Below are positions 36,112 to 46,304 of a DNA stretch of 64,000 nucleotides, piece by piece; the first letter of the stretch is position 1; every line of letters starts with the position of its first letter. This DNA comes from Magnolia sinica (Eukaryota; Streptophyta; Magnoliopsida; Magnoliales; Magnoliaceae): the NCBI RefSeq assembly GCF_029962835.1, contig NC_080573.1, positions 92,809,501 to 92,873,500 on the forward strand, read 5' to 3'. Position numbers and translations under genes: made by a program. Below the pieces are notes generated by a model that saw only the letters and a program-made list of their open reading frames with translations, searched no databases and was not told where the DNA came from.

Positions 36112-39100
36112 CAATCGGGTTCGGGTTCGGGATCGGGTTTAGGTTTGGGATTTCAAGTTTAGGTTTAGGTTTAGGTTAGGGAGTTGAGATTAGGATTAGG
36201 TGTAGGTCTAGGTTTAGGGATTTGAGAATACATTTAGGTTATAGGTTTAGGTTTAGGTTTTAGGTTTAGGTTAAGGTTAGGTTATAGGTAATAAGTTTAG
36301 GTTATATAGGTTATAGGTTAAGGTTTAGGTTATAGGTTTTGGTTTAGGTTTAGGTTTAGATTTAGGTTTAGGTTATAGGTTTAGGTTAAGGTTTAGGTTT
36401 AGGTTATAGGTTATAGTATATAGGCTATAGCTTTAGGAATTGAGAATAAGTTAAGGTTTAGGTTTAGGAAATCGGGTTCGGGTTCGGGATCGGGTTTAGG
36501 TTTGGGTTTTCAAGTTTAGGTTTAGGTTTAGGTTAGGGAGTTGAGATTAGGATTAGGTGTAAGTTTAGGTTTAGTGATTTGAGAATACATTTGGGTTTTA
36601 GGTTTAGGTTTAGGTTATAGGTTAAGGTTTAGGTTTTAGGTTTAGGTTAAGGTTAAGTTATAGGTTATAAGTTTAGGTCATAGGTTTTGGTTTAGGTTAA
36701 GGTTGTAGGTTTAGGTTTAGGTTAAGGTTTAGGTTTAGGTTATAAGCTATAGGTTTAGGGAATTGAGAATAGGTTAAGGTTAAGGTTTAGGAAATCAGGT
36801 TTGGGCTCGGGATCGGGTTTAGGTTTAGGATTTCAAGTTTAGGTTTAGGTTTAGGTTAGGGAGTTGAGATTAGGATTAGGTGTAGGTTTAGGTTTAGGGA
36901 TTTGAGAATACATTTAGGTATTAAGTTTAGGCTTAAGTTTAGCTTTAGGTTATAAGCTATAGGTTTAGGGAATTGAGAATAGGTTAAGGTTTAGGTGTAG
37001 GAAATCGGGTTCGGGTTCGAGATCGGGTTTAGGTTTGGGTTTTCAAGTTTAGGTTTAGTTTTAGGTTAGGGAGTTGAGATTAGGATTAGGTGTAGGTTTA
37101 GGTTTAGGGATTTGAGAATACATTTAGGTTTTAGGTTTAGGTTTAGGTTTTAGGTTATAGGTTAAGGTTTAGGTTTTAGGTTTAGGTTAAGGTTAGGTTA
37201 TAGGTTATAAGTTTAGGTTATAGGTTATAGGTTAAGGTTTAAGGTCATAGGTTTTGGTTTAGGTTTAGGTTATAGGTTTAGTTAAGGTTTAGGTTTAGGT
37301 TTAGGTTAAGGTTTAGGTTTAGGTTATAAGCTATAGGTTTAGGGAATTGAGAATAGGTTGAGGTTTAGGTTTAGGAAATCGGGTTCAGGTTCGGGATCGG
37401 GTTTAGGTTTGGGTTTTCAAGTTTAGGTTTAGGTTTAGGTTAGGGAGTTGAGATTAGGATTAGGTGTAGGTTTAGGTTTAGGGATTTGAGAATACATTTA
37501 GGTTATAGGTTTAGGTTTTAGGTTATAGGTTAAGGTTTAGGTTTTAGGTTTAGGTTAAGGTTAGGTTAGAGGTTATAAGTTTAGGTTATAGGTTAAGGTT
37601 TTAGGTCATAGGTTTTGGTTTAGGTTAAGGTTTAGGTTTAGGTTATAAGCTCTAGGTTTAGGGAATTGAGAATAGGTTAAGGTTATAAGTTTAGGTTTAG
37701 GAAATCGGGTTCGGGGTCGGGATCGGGTTTAGGTTTGGGTTTTCAAATTTAGGTTTAGGTTTAGGTTAGGGAGTTGAGATTAGGATTAGGTGTAGGTTTA
37801 GGTTTAGGGATTTGAGAATACATTTAGGTTTTAGGTTTAGGTTTAGGTTTTAGGTTATAGGTTAAGGTTTAGGTTTTAGGTTTAGGTTAAGGTTAGGTTA
37901 TAGGTTATAAGTTTAGGTTATAGGTTATAGGTTAGGTCATAGGTTTTGGTTTAGGTTAAGGTTATAGGTTTAGGTTTAGGTTTAGGTTATAAGCTATAGG
38001 TTTAGGGAATTGAGAATAGGTTAAGGTTTAGGTTTAGGAAATCGGGTTCGGGTTTGGGATCGGGTTTAGGTTTGGGTTTTCAGGTTTAAGTTTAGGTTTA
38101 GGTTTAGGTTAGGGAGTTGAGATTAGGATTAGGTGTAGGTTTGGGTTTAGGGATTTGAGAACACATTTAGGTTTTAGGTTTAGGTTCAGGTTATAGGTTA
38201 TAGGTTTAGGTTTAAGTTAAGGTTTGGGTTTAGGTTATAAGCTATAGGTTTAGGGAATTGAGAATAGGTTAAGGTTTAGGTTTAGGAAATCGGGTTCGGG
38301 TTCTAGATTGGGTTTAGGTTTAGGTTTAGGTTAGGGAGTTGAGATTAGGATTAAGTGTAGGTTTAGGTTTAGGGATTTGAGAATACATTTAGGTTTTAGG
38401 TTTAGGTTTAGGTTATAGGTTATAGGTTAAGGTTTAGGTTTTAGGTTATAAGTTTAGGTTTTAGGTTATAGGTTAAGGTTTTAGGTCATAGGTTTTGGTT
38501 TAGGTTTAGGTTTAGGTTATAAGCTATAGGTTTAGGGAATTGAGAATAGGTTAAGGTTTAGGTTTAGGAAATCGGGTTCGGGTTCGGGATCAGGTTTAGG
38601 TTTGGGTTTTCAAGTTTAGGTTTAGGTTTATGTTAGGGAGTTGAGATTAGGATTAGGTGTAGGTTTAGGTTTAGGGATTTAAGAATACATTTAGGTTTTA
38701 GGTTTAGGTTTTAGGTTATAGGTTAAGGTTTTGGTTTTAGGTTTTGGTTAAGGTTAGGTTATAGGTTATAAGTTTAGGTTCTAGGTTAAGGTTTTAGATC
38801 ATAGGTTTTGGTTTAGGTTAAGGTTATGGGTTCAGGTTAAGGTTTAGGTTCAGGATATAAGCTATAGGTTTAGGGAATTGAGAATAGGTAAAGGTTATAA
38901 GTTTAGGTTTAGGAAATTGGGTTCGGGTTCCGGATCAGGTTTAGGTTTGGGTTTTCAAGTTTAAGTTTAGGTTTAGGTTAGGGAGTTGAGATTAGGATTA
39001 GGTGTAGGTTTAGGTTTAGGGATTTGAGAATACATTTAGGTTTTAGGTTTAGGTTTAGGTTTTAGGTTATAGGTTAAGGTTTAGGTTTTAGGTTTAGGTT

Positions 39101-42100
39101 AAGGATAGGTTATAGGTTATAAGTTATAGGTTTAGGGATTTGAGAATACATTTAGGTTTAGGTTTAGGTTTAGGTTATAGGTTATAGGTTTAGGTTTAGG
39201 TTTTAGGTTATAGGTTTAGGTTTAGGTTTAGGGATTTGAGAATAGGTTTAGGTTTTGGTTTAGGTTTAGGTGTAGGTGATTAGCTAGGTTTAGGGAATTG
39301 AGAATAGGTTAAGGTTTAGGTTTAGGAAATCGGGTTCGGGTTCGGGATCAGGTTTAGGTTTGGGTTTTCAAGTTTAGGTTTAGGTTTAGGCCAGGGAGTT
39401 GAGATTAGGATTAGGTGTAGGTTTAGGTTTAGGGATTTGAGAATACATTTAGGTTTTAGGTTTAGGTTTTAGGTTATAGGTTAAGGTTCGGTTATAGGTT
39501 ATAAGGTTAGGTTATAGGTTATCGGTTAAGGTTATAGGTCATAGGTTTTGGTTTAGGTTAAGGTTATAGGTTTAGGTTAAGGTTTAGGTTCAGGATATAA
39601 GCTATAGGTTTAGGGAATTGAGAATAGGTAAAGGTTATAAGTTTAGGTTTATGATATTTGGTTCGGGTTCTGGATCGGGTTTAGGTTTGGGTTTTCAAGT
39701 TTAAGTTTAGGTTTAGGTTAGGGAGTTGAGATTAGGATTAGGTGTAGGTTTAGGTTTAGGGATTTGAGAATACATTTAGGTTTTAGGTTTAGGTTTAGGT
39801 TTTAGGTTATAGGTTAAGGTTTAGGTTTTAGGTTTAGGTTAAGGTTAGGTTATAGGTTATAAGTTTAAGTTATAGGTTATAGGTTAGGTCATAGGTTTTG
39901 GTTTAGGTTAAGGTTATAGGTTTAGGTTTAGGTTAAGGTTAAGGTTTAGGCTTATGTCTAGGTTATAAGTGTAGGTTATAGGTTTAGGTGTAAGTTAGGT
40001 TATAGGTTAAGGTTTAGGGAATTGAGAATAAGTTAAGGTTTAGGTTTAGGAAATCGGGTTCGGGTTCGGGATCGAGTTTAGGTTTGGGTTTTCAAGTTTA
40101 AGTTTAGGTTTAGGTTAGGGAGTTGAGATTAGGATTAGGTGTAGGTTTAGGTTTAGGGATTTGAGAATACATTTAGGTTTTAGGTTTAGGTTTTAGGTTA
40201 TAGGTTAAGGTTTTGGTTTTAGGTTTTGGTTAAGGTTAGGTTATAGGTTATAAGTTTAGGTTCTAGGTTAAGGTTTTAGATCATAGGTTTTGGTTTAGGT
40301 TAAGGTTATGGGTTCAGGTTAAGGTTTAGGTTCAGGATATAAGCTATAGGTTTAGGGAATTGAGAATAGGTAAAGGTTATAAGTTTAGGTTTAGGAAATT
40401 GGGTTCGGGTTCCGGATCAGGTTTAGGTTTGGGTTTTCAAGTTTAAGTTTAGGTTCAGGTTAGGGAGTTGAGATTAGGATTAGGTGTAGGTTTAGGTTTA
40501 GGGATTTGAGAATACATTTAGGTTATAGGTTTAGGTTTAGGTTTTAGGTTATAGGTTAAGGTTTAGGTTTTAGGTTTAGGTTAAGGTTAGGTTATAGGTT
40601 ATAAGTTTATGTTACAGGTTATAATTTAGGTCGTAGGTTTAGGTTTAGGTTAAGGTTATAGGTTTAGGTTTAGGTTTAGGTTAAGGTTTAGGCTTATGTT
40701 TAGGTTATACGTGTAGGTTATAGGTCTAGGTTTAGGTTAGGTTATAGGTTAATGTTTAGGGAATTGAGAATAGGTTAAGGTTTAGGTTTACAAAATCGGG
40801 TTCGGGTTCGGGATCGAGTTTAGATTTGGGTTTTCAAGTTTAAGTTTAGGTTTAGGTTAGGGCGTTGAGATTAGGATTAGTTGTAGATTTAGGTTTAGGG
40901 ATTTGAGAATACATTTAGGGTTTATGTTTAAGTTTAGGTTTTAGGTTATAGGTTAAGGTTTAGGTTATAGGTTTAGGTTAGGGTTAGGTTATAGGTTATA
41001 AGTTTAGGTTATAGGTTATAGGTTAGGTCATAGGTTTTGGTTTAGGTTAAGGTTATAGGTTTAGGTTTAGGTTTAGGTTAAGGTTTAGGTTTATGTTTAG
41101 GTTATAAGTGTAGGTTATAGGTTTAGGTTTAGGTTAGGTTATAGGTTAAGGTTTAGGGAATTGAGAATAGGTTAAGGTCTAGGTTTAGGAAATCGGGATC
41201 GGGTTTACGATTGGGTTTTCAAGTTTAGGTTTAGGTTTAGGTTAGGGAGTTGAGATTAGGATTAGGTGTAGGTTTAGGGATTTGAGAATACATTTAGGTT
41301 TTAGGTTTAGGTTTAGGTTTTAGGTTATAGGTTAAGGTTTAGGTTATAGGTTTAGATTATAGGTTATAAGTTTAGGTTATAGGTTATAGGTTAGGTCATA
41401 GGTTTTGGTTTAGGTTTAGGTTTAGGTTTAGGTTAAGGTTAAGGTTTAGGTTATAAGTATAGTTTTTGGGATTTGAGAATAGGTTTAGGATAAGGTTATA
41501 AGTTTAGGTTATGGTTGTAAGTATAAGTTATAGGTTTAGGTTAAGGTTTAGGTTTAGGTTATAAGTATAGCTTTTGGGATTTGAGAATAGGTTTAGGTTA
41601 AGGTTATAAGTTTAGGTTAAGGTTATAAGCATAGGTTGAGGTTATAGGTTAAGGTTTAGGTTTAGGTTAAGGTTATAAGTTTTGGGATTTGAGAATAAGT
41701 TTAGGTTAAGGTTATAAGTATAGGTTTAGGTTATAGGTTAAGGTTTAGGTTCTGGTTATAAGTATAGGTTTTGGTATTTGAGAATAGGTTTAAGTTAAGG
41801 TTATAAGTATAGGTTAAGGTTATAAGTATAGGTTTAGGTTATAGGTTAAGGTTTAGGTTTAGGTTATAAGTATAGGTTTTGAGATTTGAAAATAGGTTTA
41901 GGTTAAGGTTATAAGTTTAGGTTAAGGTTGTAAGTATAGGTTATAGGTTTAGGTTAAGGTTTAGGTTTAGGTTATAAGTATAGCTTTTGGGATTTGAGAA
42001 TAGGTTTAGGTTTAAGGTTATAAGTTTAGGCTAAGGTTATAAGTATAGGTTTAGGTTATAGGTTAAGGTTAAGGTTAAGGTTTAGGTTATAAGTATAGCT

Positions 42101-42195
42101 TTTGGGATTTGAGAATAGGTTTAGGTTTCGGCTATAAGTATATGTTTTGGGATTTGAGAATAGGTTTAGGTTATAGGTTTAGGGTGTGGTTTAGG
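36112..42195 (+). repeat. Telomere-like (TTTAGG/TTATAGG/TTAAGG)n array with higher-order structure, 6.1 kb
   Basis: Almost every base belongs to 6-7 bp units TTTAGG, TTATAGG, TTAAGG or TTTTAGG, related to the plant telomere unit TTTAGGG. Longer units of about 210-400 bp are marked by GGGTTCGGGATCGGGTTTAG followed by GGGAGTTGAGATTAGGATTA and GGGATTTGAGAATACATTTAG. About sixteen occur between 36112 and 41455. From about 41456 a second type about 100-115 bp long, marked by GGGATTTGAGAATAGG and TTATAAGTATAGG, gives about eight units. Pure TTTAGGG tandems are not seen. It lies wholly inside the CACTA, so it is neither a chromosome end nor a healed break. Confidence 0.92.
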
Positions 42196-42205
42196 TTAAA
42201 GGTGT

Positions 42206-42700
42206 GGTCCTTGCAAATACAAATATAAATACGGCCTGCTCCAATTGGCTAGGCATCCAATGTTGTTCATAGAAAATGGACAGCTTCATCATGGTCATAA
42301 TAGCGCTTCCCATCTTCTAGGGACCCCCGCTCATCCGGATAGCTCTAACTCACATTTGGGTCTGCTCCATTGATTTCGAGCAAATACATAAACACGGCTT
42401 GTCCAAATGGTCAGACCCCTCCAATGCTGTCCATAGGAAATGAACAGCTTCATCATGGTCATAACGGCGGTTCTCACCTTCCAGGGACTCCCGCTCATCC
42501 GGATAGCTCCGACACACATCCGGGTCTGCTCCATTAATTTCGAGCAAACACATAAACACAGCCTGTCCAAATGGCCAGGCCCCTCCAATGTTGTCCATAT
42601 AAAATGTACAGCTTCATCATGGTCATAACAGCGGTTCCCACCTTTCAGGGACCCCCGCTCAACATCCGGATAGCTCCGACGCACATCTAAGTCTACTCAT
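42206..42700. repeat. 164-bp tandem repeat, about three copies
   Basis: Copies are marked by GGATAGCTC at about 42337, 42500 and 42668, with GTCCAAATGGCCAG, GAACAGCTTCATCATGGTCA and GGGACCCCCGCTCA in each. The minus frame is open across all copies (for example DPDVCRSYPDERGSLEG), because 164 bp cycles through frames without many stops. I do not think it is a protein gene, though the unit could derive from an exon. Confidence 0.85.
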
Positions 42701-42727
42701 TTAAATAAAATGGATTATCAAGATCAT

Positions 42728-42931
42728 TTAAATAAAATCAGGTCCAATCAACAATTTGACCTGGAGGATTCTGTTAGTATTGTTGACGGCACCTCGAACC
42801 TTGTTTAAATCTAGGTTACAATCTATGGCCATTGATGCTATTTGTCTTTCTGTGAAGTTGGCGACGATTTCTGCATCAAACTCGGCTAAAGCAGCTCTAA
42901 AGATAAGGAACATTTCTTTCCATGAATTCAT
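42728..42931 (-). pseudogene. Captured DNA-3-methyladenine glycosylase I (TAG-like) exon
   Basis: The 67-codon minus frame reads MFLIFRAALAEFDAEIVANF, FTERQIASM and NLDLNKVRGAVNNTNRILQ. This matches the helical stretch of plant DNA-3-methyladenine glycosylase I family proteins, which remove alkylated bases. GTCAAA directly follows CAG, so an intron donor after ILQ is plausible; the last eight residues would then be intron. Only one fragment of the gene is present, with no catalytic pocket, so it is a pseudogene piece. It sits on the same strand as the other captured exons, between the 164-bp repeat and AT-rich intron-like DNA. Confidence 0.65.
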
Positions 42932-43152
42932 TATCTCTCTCTCTTTTAATTTTTTAACTTTCCATTAAATAATAACTACCTGAAATCATGGCATTTTCTC
43001 AAGATAGAAGTCCAATCCATCCCAACTTGTGCACTTGTTAGGACAAGTAATTTAAACAACATCCTACAACGCATTTAAATGCCTAATCAGTCTCACTCCA
43101 ATCTTATATTAAATGCCTAATGTATAGTCTCTTGAATTGTTGCAAACCATAC

Positions 43153-43429
43153 CTGAATTAAGTGTAATGAATCTACATCTCTTCTGCTATTGAGTGTAAT
43201 GAATCTACTCGAAGAACCCCATCCAGGAGCTCTGGTCGGTCAATAGAAATCAAGCTTGTGCTCTATTTTCTTTCCAACTGTTGTCATCTGAAGACTTCTC
43301 AATAGGGGAAGAACTCCAAACATGAGATCTTGTTGGTTGATTCAACTCATCTTGTCCTCTGTCTTCATTTCAACCACCAATATCTAAAGATCTCTCCGTA
43401 TGGGGCTGCATTATAGGTGCATCAAATTT
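43153..43429 (-). pseudogene. Captured exon of an unidentified host gene
   Basis: A coding-like stretch is bounded by TAG (acceptor side, 43430) and a CAG/GTATGG donor at 43152. It reads IMQPHTERSLDIGG, a stop, NEDRGQDELNQPTRSHVWSS and SPIEKSSDDNSWKENRAQ. After a frame change it reads PTRAPGWGSSSRFITLNSRR and DVDSLHLIQ up to the donor. It is polar and serine-rich. I do not recognise the protein. The internal stop and the frame change show it is not functional. Confidence 0.4.
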
Positions 43430-45299
43430 CTATTTTTTTCTTTTTTCCCTTTCCCTTTCAAGCAGTAGTTTTGGTTGAAAGAAAAACTTAAAGCTGCAAA
43501 TTCAATTTCACACATTTATAGATCAGAGTTATCATGCAAAACGTTGGCAATGGAAAATTTCAAACTGCCCAACTAAACAAAAGCAAAATAATTATTATTA
43601 AATGCTAAGCTATACACAGGCGATTAAAATCTAATGAAAAGACATCTAGTAGATTTAACCAGATCATTAAAATTGTGGGTCTCATGACTCATTATGAGTG
43701 GAGCATCTCAAAAATCACACTGATCAAGCAATCCTTACTATCTTATTGATGGCTATCAAGTAGGTGGTCAAAGGTAAATAGTGAGTAGTCCAAATTTGAT
43801 GGTGTTAGAAATGGGAAAAAAACCCATCATACACAAAACCTAGAAAGGGAGTTGAATCTGCAAACAAACGCCAAAATCCAACAAAGGGAACAGAAATCTA
43901 CAAGGCCCTAGATGCCAGCATTAGATCAACAACAGTGCATGAAGGATTGATGCATCTCAGACAAGAAGATTATCAACCGTGGTTCAAGAATTCAAGTACC
44001 TGATTTAAATGCCAAAGGAAACTATATGAGGACAGGAATACATGTCTTACACATGGTTACGAAGGTCTGACCAAATTAAGATTGGGGCAAATCCAGATCT
44101 TTCTTAAATTGAATCATGCCTTACATCATATCATATATACCAAAGCTATAAAAAGGGGTTTGTATAATATCTAATCCTCCATTAATCTCCTGGTATTCAG
44201 CTATTTTTGCACTCCAACCTATGAATCTAGGGTATTTAGATGGTTCATACCAGATAGTGTCTAAAACTTCAACTTTTTATGTAAAATTTATACCCATGAT
44301 GCATGGTGTATGTGAGCATCATAGGTGTTGAACCCATCCTAAATATAGATTGATCAAGGAACTGTATCACTCATACCTGTGCTTCCTGAATCCTTATAAA
44401 ATTCCCACTAGCCTTTGCCTCTGCTAATTTTCCCTTCCAGACCTTATTAAGACCTTTGTATTCATACCGTCTGTCTTGGAAACTGAAATTACAAAGCACA
44501 GTAAATACCATTTAGTTTGGAAGAAGTTGCAATTACATTCCTTTTAAATCCAACTTAAAAGTAACATGATTGCATTTTACAGCCCAATCTTTTTTAAGTG
44601 TGAATGCTCAAGAAGTCACAATCTGCTTATTTCCTCCTCATTAGAATAATGTTGCACAATTCATTTCAAGAGTGCATCCAAACACACACAAATGTTAACA
44701 AAAGCAGAAGCAAGCACCGAAAGACCCAAAGAAGCATCATACTTTTCAAAGCCATAAAGTTGATAACATTGCATTTGCTACAATAAAATGATTTTTTTAA
44801 AGGTAACAAAAGCACACTAAAAAGGAAAATACTATATAAAGAGAAAGTGAGAACCATTCCAACTATTTACATGAAAAAAAAACAATTAATTCCCTCTCAA
44901 AAGCTCAAGGCTCTATGCTTATGGCTTTCAACACGACCCAACCTCTTGCTCAAAGTTATAAAACACTCATGATTTCTTCTTCCCAAATAGCCTAGAGCCC
45001 TGCCAACAAGTATAAATAACATGGGATTTGCAACTCCTTTTTGAGATTCACCTCATGCCAAGACAATAAGAAAAGATCAATAGAAGCCGAATATTTTTAA
45101 ATAAATCAATTAATAGAATCTGTACTCAAGAAACTGATTATAAGAAATAAAAATAAAAAGTAAAATCCTAGATCAATAAAAATTGAATTTTTATGAGTTA
45201 TATAATCTTCAATATGAAGATCCTGTAGAACCGAAAGAAATATAATGGAAACAATGTTCCACATTGCTGAAACTAAATTCCAAAAAGGTTCTTCTAAAA
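43430..45299 (-). other. AT-rich intron-like DNA around the captured exons
   Basis: Apart from the polymerase-like exon, this stretch is AT-rich with no other exon I can support. A donor-like CAG/GTACTT at about 43998 may mark another short exon. It is most simply the introns of the captured genes. Confidence 0.4.
44377..44482 (-). pseudogene. Captured exon of DNA polymerase epsilon catalytic subunit (POL2-like)
   Basis: A 106-bp exon has clean splice sites on both sides: TTTCAG before 44482 and CAG/GTATGA after 44377. It is open throughout, reading RRYEYKGLNKVWKGKL then AEAKASGNFIRIQEAQ. This agrees with the segment just before the polymerase 'N-S-F-Y-G-Y' motif of plant DNA polymerase epsilon, the leading-strand replicase. 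Neither the preceding nor the following exon is found nearby, so it is an isolated captured exon that cannot encode an enzyme. Identification is from memory of the family and rests on about 35 residues. Confidence 0.65.
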
Positions 45300-45658
45300 A
45301 TATCTCTACGTTGGTGAATTTATGGGGCCTACTCCAACCTTCTTCTTCTAGACGAATGACAAAGTCTCCCATCCACATCTAAAGAAACGGGCACATCAAT
45401 CCTTCCTCCTCTCAATAAGTGAGAATATGAAGTGTCGCTAGCTACGGAAGAAGCATATGCAACTCCAGATTCACTACTTATAGCAGAAGCATAGGCAGTT
45501 CCAAGTTCTCCCTGTATCACATCTATCATGCTCAAAGCAGAGGCCTGATCTTCTAGGGACCTAGCGGCTTGTGGACCCAAATCATGTGAAGTCCTGGGAT
45601 TCTGAGGATTTACTGATGCAGATGAGGCAATACGGCCTCAGTTATCCACCCTCTCCAT
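45300..45658 (-). pseudogene. Captured first exon of an unidentified host gene
   Basis: From ATG 45658 the minus frame reads MERVDN, a TGA (probably from CGA), then GRIASSASVNPQNPRTSHDL. It continues GPQAARSLEDQASALSMIDV, QGELGTAYASAISSESGVAY and SHLLRGGRIDVPVSLD. A frame change then leads into MGDFVIRLEEEGWSRPHKF; the 3' splice limit is uncertain. The composition is that of a real gene's N-terminus. Upstream (45850-46284) lies C-rich DNA and a (CT)n leader, as in plant 5' untranslated regions. I do not recognise the protein. Confidence 0.5.
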
Positions 45659-45849
45659 CGTATTAGAAATTCTAGCAATTAAAGTAAAAGCATAGATTTT
45701 TTTGTTAATTAGAACAATTTAAAAAAATCATTTTTGAAACAAAAACCTAAATTTACTGACAATAAGAGAAATAGAAATCAGAAATTTCAAGATTAAGCTC
45801 AAAAGGAACTATTTTTTCAAGAAAAAAAAAGGCGATAAGGAAACAGAGC

Positions 45850-46235
45850 TGAAAAGAAAGATAAGAGATGGAGATCACCTCTTTCTAGTGACCACAGATC
45901 TATGGACGGCCGGATCTGCAAACCCCTATCCAATTTTTTATTCCCACCCCCAATCTGTAAACCCCGTTCTAGCAAACCCCACAGCAGCCTCGACAACCCA
46001 AATCGCAGCAGCTTCCTGCTCCATCTCCGGCCCACCACCGCAAACCCAACTAACCCTAGCCCAGACAGACCCCCGACCACCAGTCCTAGATCCAATCATG
46101 CACCAAGAACCCCATTGCCGCTACCCCAAACTCCGACAAAATCCCAATCACACACCACCAGTCCCAATTGCGCACCACCTGACACGATCCTGTCCAAAAC
46201 CCATCATCTTCCCCAGCCGCATTCTCTCGAATGAA

Positions 46236-46284
<49 letters not shown>
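45850..46284 (-). promoter_or_regulatory. Captured promoter/leader with (CT)n, site of the gypsy insertion
   Basis: C-rich sequence on the plus strand, without a credible gene, precedes the exon at 45658 in minus orientation. It ends in a (GA)n run at 46238-46284 and (TG)n at 46285-46304. After the nested gypsy the GA run resumes at 59543, followed by GGGAAACCTTCCCACGAG repeated at 59610 and 59646. The plus-strand frames over this region are compositional only. Confidence 0.5.
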
Positions 46285-46286
<2 letters not shown>

Positions 46287-46304
46287 TGTGTGTGTGTTTG
46301 TGTG
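46238..46304. repeat. (GA)n and (TG)n microsatellites left of the gypsy
   Basis: About 23 GA units (to 46284) followed by about 10 TG units with one TT, abutting the LTR start. Confidence 0.95.

Noticed and set aside
36112..42195. A true telomere or chromosome-end healing site
   Set aside because: Units are mostly TTTAGG, TTATAGG and TTAAGG with complex longer units, not pure TTTAGGG. The array is enclosed on both sides by one CACTA element with intact ends and target duplication.
36112..42195. A CRISPR-like array because of regularly spaced repeats
   Set aside because: The spacers are themselves degenerate telomere-like repeats. There are no cas genes, and the context is clearly plant nuclear.
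42331..42684. A 117-codon minus-strand gene
   Set aside because: It is the 164-bp tandem repeat read in shifting frames. A displaced copy of the same frame is also open.
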